Origin: Tateyamaria sp947503385
GTDB lineage: Bacteria; Pseudomonadota; Alphaproteobacteria; Rhodobacterales; Rhodobacteraceae
DNA: 64,000 nt
Assembly (NCBI RefSeq): GCF_051195235.1
Contig: NZ_JBNFZM010000002.1
Coordinates: forward strand, 310,001-374,000
Direction: 5' to 3'
This document shows, one piece after another, positions 6,831 to 15,288 of the stretch (position 1 is its first letter; each line of letters opens with the position of its first letter). The notes under the pieces were generated by a model. It was not told the origin of the DNA and did no database searches. It saw nothing but the letters and a program-made list of their open reading frames with translations. A program made the translations under genes and the position numbers.

Positions 6831-9374
6831 ATGCGCGACGCATCTCCCCAGACCATCTACCTCAAGGATTACACGCCTTTCGGCTTTGCCGTCGAAGACG
6901 TCCACCTGACCTTTGACCTTGCGCCATCAGCGACCCGCGTCACCTCGCGCATCAGGTTCGCGCCAAACCCGGAGGCAACGGATCAGACTTTTTTCCTGCA
7001 TGGCGAAAACCTGTCGCTTTTGTCTGCAAGGATCGACGGCGAGACGGTCAAACCCACCATCACTGATGACGGGCTGACCTGCGAGGTGCCCAACGTCCCC
7101 TTCACATGGGAGGCGGAGGTTCAGATTGATCCGGCCGCGAACACCGCGCTTGAAGGGTTGTACCAATCGGGCGGCATGTACTGCACCCAATGCGAGGCCG
7201 AAGGCTTTCGCAAAATCACCTATTACCCCGACCGGCCCGACGTGATGAGCACCTTTACGGTGCGCATCAACGGCCCGCACCCGGTGCTGTTGTCCAACGG
7301 CAACCCGGTTGCAACAGGCGACGGCTGGGCCGAATGGCATGATCCGTGGCCAAAACCTGCCTACCTCTTTGCGCTGGTAGCGGGCGAATTGATTGCGCAT
7401 CGCGACACCTTCACCACGATGGAGGGACGCAAGGTCGATCTGGCGCTTTATGTGCGGCCCGGCGACGAAGGTAAATGCGCCTTTGGGATGCAGGCACTCA
7501 AGGATTCGATGACATGGGACGAGGATGTCTATGGTCGTGCTTACGACCTCGACGTGTTCAATATCGTGGCCGTCGATGACTTCAACATGGGTGCGATGGA
7601 GAACAAGGGACTGAACATATTCAACGCCTCTGCCGTGCTCGCCTCGCCCGAGACGTCAACAGACGGAAACTTCGAGCGGATCGAAGCGATCATCGCGCAT
7701 GAATATTTCCACAACTGGACCGGCAACCGCATCACTTGCCGCGACTGGTTCCAATTGTGCCTCAAGGAAGGGCTGACGGTGTTCCGCGACAGCCAGTTCA
7801 CGTCTGACATGCGGTCGGCCCCCGTGAAACGGATCAGCGACGTGATCGACCTGCGCGCGCGTCAGTTCCCTGAGGATCAAGGACCGCTGGCGCACCCTGT
7901 GCGGCCCGAAAGTTTTCAGGAAATCAATAACTTCTACACCGCAACCGTCTACGAAAAGGGTGCCGAGGTCATTCGGATGCTCAAAATCCTTGTGGGGGAT
8001 GAGGCATATACGCAGGCGCTTGACCTCTATTTCGACCGCCACGACGGGCAGGCCTGCACCATCGAGGATTGGTTGCACGTGTTCGAGGACACCACCGGGC
8101 GCGATCTGACGCAATTCAAGCGTTGGTACAGTCAGGCGGGCACGCCGCACGTGTCGGTCGAGGACAGCTTTGACAATGGCACCTACACACTGACCTTCCG
8201 TCAGCACACACCGCCAAGCACGGCCACGCCCGACCCGCAGCCGCAGGTGATCCCTGTCGCCGTGGGCCTGCTGGCCGCCGACGGGACCGAAGCGATGGGC
8301 ACGCAGGTGCTGGAATTGACGGAGGCCGAGCAACGCTTTTCCTTCCCCGGACTGGAGGCCAAACCGGTGCCGTCCATCCTGCGCGGTTTCTCTGCCCCTG
8401 TGGTGTTGAAACATGATGCGGACCACGCGTTCTTGCTGGCGCATGACACTGATCCCTTCAACCGCTGGGAGGCGGCGCGGTCGCTGGGCAAGGCGTCGCT
8501 GCTGAACGCGGTGACCGAGGGCACCCCGCCCGAACAGTCCTGGCTTGACGGTGTTGCGGGTGCATTGACCGACGAGACGCTCGACCCGGCGTACCGGGCC
8601 TACACGCTTGCATTGCCGGGGCAGTCGCAATTGGCCGCCGATCTGCACAATGCCGGGCAGACACCCGATCCCGACGCCCTATGGGCCGCGCATGAAGCGC
8701 ACCGGCAGGCACTGGCCGACCGTCTGGACGATGCCCTGCCCGGCCTCTTCGCCTCACATCAGGTCGATGCGCCCTATGCGCCCACTGCGGGCCAGTCCGG
8801 CACACGCGCGCTTGGCAACGCAGTGCTGGCCCTGCTCACCCGACAGGACGGAGGCGACGCAGCGCAGGCGCAATTCGATACCGCCACCAACATGACCCAA
8901 CAGCTTAGCGCGCTGGCCTACCTGATCCGGGCGGGTCGCGGAGATGCGGCGCTGGCCAAGTTTGAGGCGCAGTGGCAGCATGACCGGCTGGTGATGGACA
9001 AATGGTTCGGTCTGCAGGTGATGGAGGCCAAGCCCGACGACGCCGCCGACACTGCGACTGCTCTGACAAAACATCCCGATTTCAACTGGAAAAACCCCAA
9101 CCGGTTCCGTGCCACGCTGGGCAGCTTTGCCGCGCATCACGCCGGGTTTCACGCCAAGGACGGGTCGGGCTACACCTTGCTGGCCGATTGGCTGATCACA
9201 CTGGACCCGGTGAACCCGCAAACCACTGCACGCATGTGCGCGGCCTTCCAGACATGGCGGCGCTACGACGCCATCCGCCAGTCAATGATTTCCCGTGAAC
9301 TGGCGCGGATTGCGGACACGCCGGGCCTGAGCCGTGACACGACCGAAATGATCACCCGCATTCGCGACGCCTAA
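6831..9374 (+). CDS. pepN: Aminopeptidase N (M1 family)
   Basis: This is a zinc metallopeptidase removing N-terminal residues from peptides in the cytoplasm. The start at 6831 (MRDASPQTIYLKDY) gives 847 aa, close to the usual 870 aa. The substrate-recognition motif GAMEN is followed by the zinc site HEYFHNW (His290, His294) and LKEGLTVFRD with the third ligand Glu. The C-terminal half contains the PepN-specific DUF3458 regions. The longest open frame starts 123 bases earlier but lies in the divergent promoter region, and a short GAGAGA precedes the chosen ATG. The next gene begins 32 bases downstream. Confidence 0.96.
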   Translation: MRDASPQTIYLKDYTPFGFAVEDVHLTFDLAPSATRVTSRIRFAPNPEATDQTFFLHGENLSLLSARIDGETVKPTITDDGLTCEVPNVPFTWEAEVQIDPAANTALEGLYQSGGMYCTQCEAEGFRKITYYPDRPDVMSTFTVRINGPHPVLLSNGNPVATGDGWAEWHDPWPKPAYLFALVAGELIAHRDTFTTMEGRKVDLALYVRPGDEGKCAFGMQALKDSMTWDEDVYGRAYDLDVFNIVAVDDFNMGAMENKGLNIFNASAVLASPETSTDGNFERIEAIIAHEYFHNWTGNRITCRDWFQLCLKEGLTVFRDSQFTSDMRSAPVKRISDVIDLRARQFPEDQGPLAHPVRPESFQEINNFYTATVYEKGAEVIRMLKILVGDEAYTQALDLYFDRHDGQACTIEDWLHVFEDTTGRDLTQFKRWYSQAGTPHVSVEDSFDNGTYTLTFRQHTPPSTATPDPQPQVIPVAVGLLAADGTEAMGTQVLELTEAEQRFSFPGLEAKPVPSILRGFSAPVVLKHDADHAFLLAHDTDPFNRWEAARSLGKASLLNAVTEGTPPEQSWLDGVAGALTDETLDPAYRAYTLALPGQSQLAADLHNAGQTPDPDALWAAHEAHRQALADRLDDALPGLFASHQVDAPYAPTAGQSGTRALGNAVLALLTRQDGGDAAQAQFDTATNMTQQLSALAYLIRAGRGDAALAKFEAQWQHDRLVMDKWFGLQVMEAKPDDAADTATALTKHPDFNWKNPNRFRATLGSFAAHHAGFHAKDGSGYTLLADWLITLDPVNPQTTARMCAAFQTWRRYDAIRQSMISRELARIADTPGLSRDTTEMITRIRDA

Positions 9375-9406
9375 TCCCGCCCCTGCCGCGCAAGGTACGA
9401 CATCGT

Positions 9407-9916
9407 ATGGACCTCTTTTCCGTTACCGTTCCGCCGCTGCGACGGCTCACCGATGCGGTGCCGCGGTTGCTGAGCCGGTTTCAGCACGACAGCCCATTGC
9501 GCGCCCGGCTGGCCGCCGACGGCATGGCCGGAGGGGAGCATTTTTGCGTGGCTCTTGGATATGTCGCCCGCACCGTGTTGCCGCTGACGGGACAAGCGGT
9601 GCCCGATCAACCATGCGCGCCGGACCGCGCCGTCATTCTGGCCCTTGCGGTCGAGATGCGCGCGCTGCTGAGCGATCTGACGCCCGAGAATTTTGCGGGC
9701 GCTGAGACGCGCCAAATATCCCATGCCGCCGGTGAGGCGCGTCTGACGCAGTCGGGCACGGATTATGCCCTGCTCTATGCTTTGCCCAACGCGCAATTCC
9801 ATCTGACCCTCGGCTATGCCACCTTGCGCATGACCGGCGTGTTGGTGGGCAAGGGCGATCTGGATGGATTTCACCGCTATGCACCGGGTACAAATTTCGC
9901 GGCATCTGCCGACTGA
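9407..9916 (+). CDS. DUF1993-like protein, 169 aa
   Basis: The protein resembles the DUF1993 family, a predicted helical bundle related to DinB-like proteins. It has an N-terminal MDLFSVTVPPLRRLTDAVPRLLSRF, an ARLAADGMAGGEHFCVALGYVARTV-type helix near residue 40, and the C-terminal block with NAQFHLTLGYATLRMTGV and KGDLDGFH that closes this family. No catalytic role is known. It lies between pepN and an SDR gene on the same strand, with short gaps, so co-transcription is likely. Confidence 0.75.
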   Translation: MDLFSVTVPPLRRLTDAVPRLLSRFQHDSPLRARLAADGMAGGEHFCVALGYVARTVLPLTGQAVPDQPCAPDRAVILALAVEMRALLSDLTPENFAGAETRQISHAAGEARLTQSGTDYALLYALPNAQFHLTLGYATLRMTGVLVGKGDLDGFHRYAPGTNFAASAD

Positions 9917-9933
9917 GCAAAAGGACCACGCAT

Positions 9934-10677
9934 ATGACACACCGCCCCGTCTGCCTTATCACCGGAGCCTCAGCCGGGATTGGCGCTGCGTGCGCCCGGC
10001 TGGCAGCTGCTGACTATGATTTTCTGCTGACCTATCGCTCTGATCCGGACGGTGCGGCAGCGGTCAAAACCGCGGTCGAGGCGCAGGGCGCGCGCGTCAT
10101 TTTCGTGCAGGCCGACGTCGGCGAAGAAGCCGGGATCAAGGCGATCTATGATGCGCTCGACGCCAGTTTCGGGCGTATTGACGTGCTGATCAACAACGCG
10201 GGCATCGTGGATCAATCCGCCAAAGTGACCGAGATTGATCACGCACGGCTCACCCGCATGATGAACGTCAATGTCATTGGCGCGATGCTCGTCGCCAAAG
10301 AAGCCGTGATCCGGATGGAGGCGCAAGGCGACGGCGGCGTGATCATCAACATCTCTTCTGCTGCGGCCCGTCTGGGATCGGGCAATCAATATGTCGACTA
10401 CGCCGCGTCCAAAGCGGCCATTGATACCTTTACCAAAGGCTTGTCTGACGAAGTGGCGCCGTCGGGCATCCGCGTCATGTCAATCCGCCCCGGCCTTATT
10501 GATACGGAACTGCACGCCAAAGGTGGTGAGCCGGGCCGCGCGCAAAAGCTGGCGCACATGGTGCCGATGCGTCGCGAAGGCAGCGCAGAGGAGGTCGCAA
10601 GGGCGATCCTCTGGCTCGCCTCGGATGCGGCCAGCTATGTCACCGGCAGCACGCTTGATGTGACCGGAGGGCGGTAA
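9934..10677 (+). CDS. SDR family NAD(P)-dependent oxidoreductase, 247 aa
   Basis: This is a classical short-chain dehydrogenase/reductase. The nucleotide-binding motif TGASAGIG sits at residues 10-17, NNAG around 88, the catalytic Ser in NISSAAARLGSG near 140, YAASKAA with Tyr/Lys near 155, and the C-terminal YVTGSTLDVTGGR. AAGGACC lies 6-7 bases before the ATG. The sequence resembles FabG/glucose-1-dehydrogenase-like SDRs, so the substrate cannot be assigned. Only three bases separate it from the next gene. Confidence 0.92.
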   Translation: MTHRPVCLITGASAGIGAACARLAAADYDFLLTYRSDPDGAAAVKTAVEAQGARVIFVQADVGEEAGIKAIYDALDASFGRIDVLINNAGIVDQSAKVTEIDHARLTRMMNVNVIGAMLVAKEAVIRMEAQGDGGVIINISSAAARLGSGNQYVDYAASKAAIDTFTKGLSDEVAPSGIRVMSIRPGLIDTELHAKGGEPGRAQKLAHMVPMRREGSAEEVARAILWLASDAASYVTGSTLDVTGGR

Positions 10678-10680
10678 CCC

Positions 10681-11202
10681 ATGCATATCATCCTTGGCAT
10701 CATCGGGCTTGCGACCGCCGCGTATTTCCTTGTCCTGCGCGCCCGGCGCGGAGCCGAGGTCGCGAGCGACATGGTGGATGTGGGTCGCGATGTGGCCGCC
10801 GCTGCGCGCCGCTTTGGCTTTCGCCGCCGCTACAACCAGCACCCCGTCGACAGTGTGGACGAACCGAACCTCGCCATCGCAGCCCTCGCCACAGCGTTCA
10901 TAGCGCTTGATGACCTGCCAACCGCCGAAGACCGCAAGCGGCTCGACATTGCGTTGCGCAAGCATCTGGACCTCGACGCCTCTGGTGCCGAAGAAATCGA
11001 AGTGCTGGGCCAGTGGCTGGTTTCGGAATGCAAAGGTGCGGAACCTGCGGTGCCCCGGCTCGCCAAACGGCTGAACAAGCTGGACGGCGGCGCGTCCTTT
11101 GGCACGTTGATGGAGGTGATCCAGACCGCCGCACGCACGCCGCTCAGCCAACGCCAGACAGCGGCGTTGCACGATATAAAGACTGCATTCCGGCTCCAAT
11201 GA
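10681..11202 (+). CDS. Hypothetical protein with N-terminal membrane anchor, 173 aa
   Basis: One hydrophobic segment (IILGIIGLATAAYFLVL, residues 3-19) is followed by a basic stretch and a soluble alpha-helical domain of about 120 aa with repeated acidic and leucine positions. No family was recognised; the helical layout (ALATAFIALDDLPTAEDRK and later LGQWLVSE) loosely recalls TerB-like domains. It starts three bases after the SDR stop and its own stop overlaps the next ATG (ATGA at 11199-11202), so it is part of a coupled operon. Confidence 0.7.
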   Translation: MHIILGIIGLATAAYFLVLRARRGAEVASDMVDVGRDVAAAARRFGFRRRYNQHPVDSVDEPNLAIAALATAFIALDDLPTAEDRKRLDIALRKHLDLDASGAEEIEVLGQWLVSECKGAEPAVPRLAKRLNKLDGGASFGTLMEVIQTAARTPLSQRQTAALHDIKTAFRLQ

Positions 11203-11630
11203 CGCCCTACGCCTATCAGACCAGCGGGCGCAATCGTGCGACATTGATCACCGTGTTTGCGGTCTGGGCCATACTGGGCCTTGCCATCCTGTGGCTGGAT
11301 GCGGCCCCTTGGCTGATGGGCCTGTTCGCACTGGCCACGATCCCGGCCCTGATCGACCTGATCAGCGGGCGTGCATCCGGCCTGCGACTGGATGTGGACG
11401 GTATGCACTGGTTTTCGGGTCGGCGCACGGGTGAGGTTGCGTGGCCGCGCATCTCGCATATTCGGCTGGACACGCGACTTGATTTTTCGATCCGCGCCAG
11501 TGCCGTGCTGACCTCGGGCCGCAAGGTGCGCCTGCCGCTGGAGGCAACGCCCCCCTCTGACGATTTCGAAGAGGCACTGACCAGCCGGGGCATCAAGGTC
11601 GAACGTCACCATTTTTCGCTGCTGGGATGA
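11199..11630 (+). CDS. Small two-helix membrane protein, 143 aa
   Basis: I chose the ATG at 11199 because it overlaps the upstream stop as ATGA; the longer frame is a read-back into the previous gene. The product MTPYAYQTSGRN has two hydrophobic helices at about residues 15-34 and 37-57 and a C-terminal soluble domain with alternating beta-strand character (LRLDVDGMHWFSGRR, ISHIRLDTRLDF), similar in layout to small PH-like or YcxB-like membrane proteins. No function is assigned. Its stop overlaps the next start in the same way. Confidence 0.7.
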   Translation: MTPYAYQTSGRNRATLITVFAVWAILGLAILWLDAAPWLMGLFALATIPALIDLISGRASGLRLDVDGMHWFSGRRTGEVAWPRISHIRLDTRLDFSIRASAVLTSGRKVRLPLEATPPSDDFEEALTSRGIKVERHHFSLLG

Positions 11631-12508
11631 GAGGGGCGGCCCTTGTCCTGTTGGCATGGTTGGCGGCCTGTGCGCCCGTGCCGCGCCCTGTCTCAGACCC
11701 TTTGATCTACGATCAAGCGGCCTTTGCACGCGCCGACCATCTGGTGATCGGCATCCCCGGCGCGCTCAGCCCGGTGCGGGTGATGGCTCCGCTGAAGCGG
11801 CTTGCGACGCAGGATCGCGCCGTCGCCTTCTATCGCCTGCCCGGATTTGATGGTCGGCCCGCAGATGAATTCGTCAATATGGACTTTGCTGCCGCCCATA
11901 TTGTCGACACGGTGGGACAAGGCGGTTTCAAGCGTGTCGATCTGGTCGGCCACTCGACCGGCAGCGCCATTGCCATCGAGGCCGCCAAGGCCCTGCGCCA
12001 GCGCATCCCGCAGGTCGACGTGCGGGTCGCGGCCATCTCAACCGCCCTGCCCGCACCGCAACCTGTGCTGGCCGGGGCGCGCGGCGCATTGGGCACGGTC
12101 GGCGCTGCGGCACGGGCCGGCAGTCTGTCACCGCGCAAGGTCTGGCTGGAGTATTACCGCACGCTTGCTTACGGCCCCAACGCGGACACCGACCCGCAGA
12201 TCGCGCAAGCGGCGGATGCACTTGTCACCGCGAATGAAGGGCGCATCAGCCTGCCGCAGGACGGCTTGGCCCGCAGGCATACGCGCGCATTGCGTCGCTG
12301 GACCAATCCCGCCCCTGAAACCCTGCAAGGCGTTGAAATCACGCTTTATCATGGTGCCGTGGACCCGGTTTTTCCACCCCGCGCCGTGGTGCGGTTTGCC
12401 GACACATTGCCTCGTGCCGACGTGCAACTGATTGATGCGCACGGCCATCTGTTGATGCTGACCTACCCTGAGGTGTGGTCGCGCATCACCAGCCAGCTCA
12501 ATCGCTAG
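11627..12508 (+). CDS. Alpha/beta hydrolase, predicted lipoprotein, 293 aa
   Basis: The N-terminus MRGAALVLLAWLAACAPVP is a lipoprotein signal with lipobox LAAC (Cys15), so the enzyme is probably membrane-anchored in the periplasm. The hydrolase fold shows an oxyanion-region IGIPGALSP, the nucleophile elbow GHSTGSA (Ser near 110), an acid in YHGAVDPVFPP and the catalytic His in DAHGHLLM. The substrate is unknown. The start overlaps the upstream stop (ATGA), making it the last gene of the coupled set from 9934. Its TAG stop interlocks with the stop of the convergent transglycosylase gene at CTAG. Confidence 0.85.
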   Translation: MRGAALVLLAWLAACAPVPRPVSDPLIYDQAAFARADHLVIGIPGALSPVRVMAPLKRLATQDRAVAFYRLPGFDGRPADEFVNMDFAAAHIVDTVGQGGFKRVDLVGHSTGSAIAIEAAKALRQRIPQVDVRVAAISTALPAPQPVLAGARGALGTVGAAARAGSLSPRKVWLEYYRTLAYGPNADTDPQIAQAADALVTANEGRISLPQDGLARRHTRALRRWTNPAPETLQGVEITLYHGAVDPVFPPRAVVRFADTLPRADVQLIDAHGHLLMLTYPEVWSRITSQLNR

Positions 12509-13176
12509 TGCGTGATCCGTGGGCGCGCCTGTGGCCGTACATTGGCCAAAGGACGACAATAGGTCTGCCGCCGCAGCCAGCCCGCCATATCCGCACGTTT
12601 GGATGCGGACCGCATTGGCCCCCAATCCGCCGCAACCCCGCGCCCGCCGCGACCATAGATAACGCCATCACGCGGGACGGTGACAGCCATGATACGCACA
12701 GCACAGCTGAGATTTGCCGCGCCGTTCTTGAGCGCTTCTCCGGTGCCGACATTGCACTTGTAGCCACGCGCCGTTGCCGGAAGGATCTGCAACAGACCGT
12801 ACCACTTGCCACCCCCGCCCACCGCACGCGGTTTGTAGGTGCTTTCGTATTTGGCCAACGTGGACATGAACCCCACCCAAAAGGCACGACGATCCGTTGG
12901 GGTGGCATCCGGATAGCGGGGGCACCAGTCGGCGATATCGCGCGGCACAAGATCAACAAGAGGTCGGCCATGGGATTTGAGCGCCGACAGCGCAGCGCGG
13001 TTCCACAACACGTGGTCCGGCTGATGGGTCCAGCGCGTGCGTGGCACATGCCCGTCCCGCGCTGGTGGTCGCAGCCCGCCAAAGGCGTCCGCCCCCAGCA
13101 CCCGAACGTCCTGCGCCTGCGCGGGCAACAGGCCGATCACCCCACACAATACCGCGATGCAAATCGTCAATCTCAT
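12505..13176 (-). CDS. Secreted lytic transglycosylase-like protein
   Basis: The start at 13176 (MRLTICIAVLCGVIGLLPAQAQ) gives a clear signal peptide with cleavage after AQA, so the protein is periplasmic. The SLT-like domain shows the catalytic Glu in AKYESTYKPRA (near residue 120) and GKWYGLLQILPATAR, the GLLQ signature of lytic transglycosylases that cleave peptidoglycan glycan strands. AANLSCAVRIMA and AADWGPMR follow, as in the family. The longest open frame adds a Cys-rich leader that I regard as non-coding. It is convergent with the hydrolase gene. Confidence 0.85.
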   Translation of the reverse strand: MRLTICIAVLCGVIGLLPAQAQDVRVLGADAFGGLRPPARDGHVPRTRWTHQPDHVLWNRAALSALKSHGRPLVDLVPRDIADWCPRYPDATPTDRRAFWVGFMSTLAKYESTYKPRAVGGGGKWYGLLQILPATARGYKCNVGTGEALKNGAANLSCAVRIMAVTVPRDGVIYGRGGRGVAADWGPMRSASKRADMAGWLRRQTYCRPLANVRPQARPRITH

Positions 13177-13413
13177 GGCGCACATTATGTCGGCTGGCCG
13201 CACAGCCTGTCCATGGCCCGCAAGACCTCTATCGGCGGCATTCCGAGCAGTGCGCGCAACAATCATCCCGGCGTGGTTGTACTGTGCGCACCATTGGTTG
13301 CAGTTTTCGCAAAATGATCTTGGCATTTGCCTGTTCTGGACCCGCGAGCGCCCTGATTACGTCTCAATCTGGGTGGATATTGTTCCCCGTTACTCAGTAC
13401 TGGAAAGTTAATT

Positions 13414-14706
13414 ATGGCCCTAGCAGAACGCGTCCTTGCTCCGCTGCAGCGTATGCGATCCCTGATCGCAGACCGCGCAGGTATTTCATCGCAAGCACGC
13501 GTTCTGCACAGCGCCTCCGACATACCGCCCTCGGCACCCCCTGTATGTGCACCTCAGGATATGCTCACGATCCCCTGCCCCGATCCCACGGCAGAAGAGC
13601 ACGCGCGCGACTCGCACCAGAACGCAGGCCTCAAGCTGGCCCGGCAGGAGGATTGGGACACCCTTGCCCAGCAATTGCAGGCGCTGGACGCCAAATGCGC
13701 CAAAACCGACGGTGGGATGCCCATCGCCGAGCTTATGGCGTTTGGAGCACGCGCAGATGTGGTGGCAGCGGCCGAACACGCGCTGGTCACTGGCCGCCCG
13801 GCCCATGACGCCCCGATCATGGACGGCATCGAGGCGTTGGAGCAGGTTCTGGACGAACATCCCGACGATCCGATGATCGCCGCTATCGTGGCGCACGCGC
13901 ATATCGACATCGGCTGGGCATGGCGCGGCACAGGTTGGGACATCGAAGTCCCAATGCCCAACCGCGAAGCCTTCGACGCCCATTTTGAACGGGCAGGAAA
14001 CATCCTTGCCCCGTTTATCCGCGCAGGCAGCAACTCTGCACTGATTGCATCCGCGAAATGCGCGGTGAATGCGGGTGCCGGAGTACCCCTGTCGCGGGTT
14101 GTGGCGGACTATGAAAGCTGGATCACGCAGGACCCCCGCAATCCCAAGGCGATGCGCGCCTTTGGTGGCCATTTGCTGCCCCGCTGGCACGGCACATATG
14201 AGCGGCTGGACCTGGAGGCGCGCCGCATGGCTGGCCTCACCCATGATGTGTGGGGCGCTGGCGCTTATGCTTGGGTGATGATGGACGCAATCTCCACCGA
14301 TACCGAGGCCTGTGCACGCCTTGATCTGGACTTTTTTCTGGACGGGTTGCGCGACATCCTGCGGTGCACCCGCGATCAGCACATCGTCAACCTGCTGGCC
14401 GCCTATTGCGCCAATACGATGGGTGCTACGCCGACGGGCCATGATGAGGCCGATTACATGCGCACACAGATCGCCGAGGCCGCCGCATGGATCGTTCGGG
14501 ATCATCTGACAGAACTGCATCCGATGCTGTGGGCCCATGCCACGCGCGGCTTTGACAATGCCATGCGCATCCGGTGCCGGGACCGCTTTGCCTCTGCTGG
14601 CTATGCGGATGCCTTGCGTGTTCTGTCGGACCTGTTCCGCCGCGAGATTGCCGCAGGTCAGCGCATCGTGTTCACAAAAAACGGCCCTGTGACCCACGGT
14701 GCCTGA
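13414..14706 (+). CDS. Hypothetical protein, 430 aa, helical repeat-like
   Basis: I do not recognise a family. The sequence lacks signal peptide and membrane segments. It is rich in amphipathic helices (MAAIVAHAHIDIGWAWRGTGWD, LEARRMAGLTHDVWGAGAYAWV), consistent with a TPR-like or alpha-solenoid fold. GGAAAG sits 6-7 bases before the ATG. A 237-bp gap upstream separates it from the divergent transglycosylase gene and shows no recognisable site. Its 3' end overlaps the convergent gene by 35 bases. Confidence 0.7.
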   Translation: MALAERVLAPLQRMRSLIADRAGISSQARVLHSASDIPPSAPPVCAPQDMLTIPCPDPTAEEHARDSHQNAGLKLARQEDWDTLAQQLQALDAKCAKTDGGMPIAELMAFGARADVVAAAEHALVTGRPAHDAPIMDGIEALEQVLDEHPDDPMIAAIVAHAHIDIGWAWRGTGWDIEVPMPNREAFDAHFERAGNILAPFIRAGSNSALIASAKCAVNAGAGVPLSRVVADYESWITQDPRNPKAMRAFGGHLLPRWHGTYERLDLEARRMAGLTHDVWGAGAYAWVMMDAISTDTEACARLDLDFFLDGLRDILRCTRDQHIVNLLAAYCANTMGATPTGHDEADYMRTQIAEAAAWIVRDHLTELHPMLWAHATRGFDNAMRIRCRDRFASAGYADALRVLSDLFRREIAAGQRIVFTKNGPVTHGA

Positions 14707-15175
14707 GCCGCCGTGCCGCCCCGGCAAGCAATGCGCGCGCGTAAATCCTGTGCGCACTCAATAGGCTGTGAAACACAGGCCCCAGTGTGAGCCGCCCACG
14801 CCTGTCCCGCACCGGCGTCACGACCGACCCAAAAGACAACCCGTCCGCCACCGACAGCCACGACATTGTGCGCCCCGATGCATCCACCATCAACAGCTCT
14901 GTGTCTGTGCGCGCCGACACGTGCCACACCGCAAACCGATCGATTTCCCCGCGCGCCAGTGCGGCAGCCTCATCGTCTGTCGAACGGGCACCGGCTGCAA
15001 CCCGCAGCAGCAGACGCTCTGCCTTAAACAGCGGTTGTGTATAGAACGCCTCAATATAACCGCACAGGTCCGACTGTGCGCCGTGCGCGACAAAGCAATC
15101 GGTGTAATACCCTTCACGCGCGGCAAATTGCGCGATCAGACTGCGGTCAGGTACATCTGCCTCTTGAATATCCAT
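14672..15175 (-). CDS. Hypothetical protein, about 167 aa
   Basis: The start at 15175 (MDIQEADVPDRSLIAQF) is preferred; an ATG at 15241 would add 22 residues ending in an Arg/Gly-rich stretch. The C-terminal part (SLLSAHRIYARALLAG) and the internal RFAVWHVSARTDTELLMVD resemble beta-strand/helix proteins of START-like shape, but I cannot name the family. It overlaps the 3' end of the convergent gene at 14706 by 35 bases, an unusual but possible arrangement. Confidence 0.65.
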   Translation of the reverse strand: MDIQEADVPDRSLIAQFAAREGYYTDCFVAHGAQSDLCGYIEAFYTQPLFKAERLLLRVAAGARSTDDEAAALARGEIDRFAVWHVSARTDTELLMVDASGRTMSWLSVADGLSFGSVVTPVRDRRGRLTLGPVFHSLLSAHRIYARALLAGAARRLRHRGSQGRFL

Positions 15176-15288
15176 GTGCGCACCATGCCGCGCGCCGCGC
15201 CCCTGCAAAAGGCGCGCAATGGTCGCGGCCCCTTGCGGCACGCCGCCCCCTGAATTACACCGCGAGCGTTGAAAAAGGACGACAGACG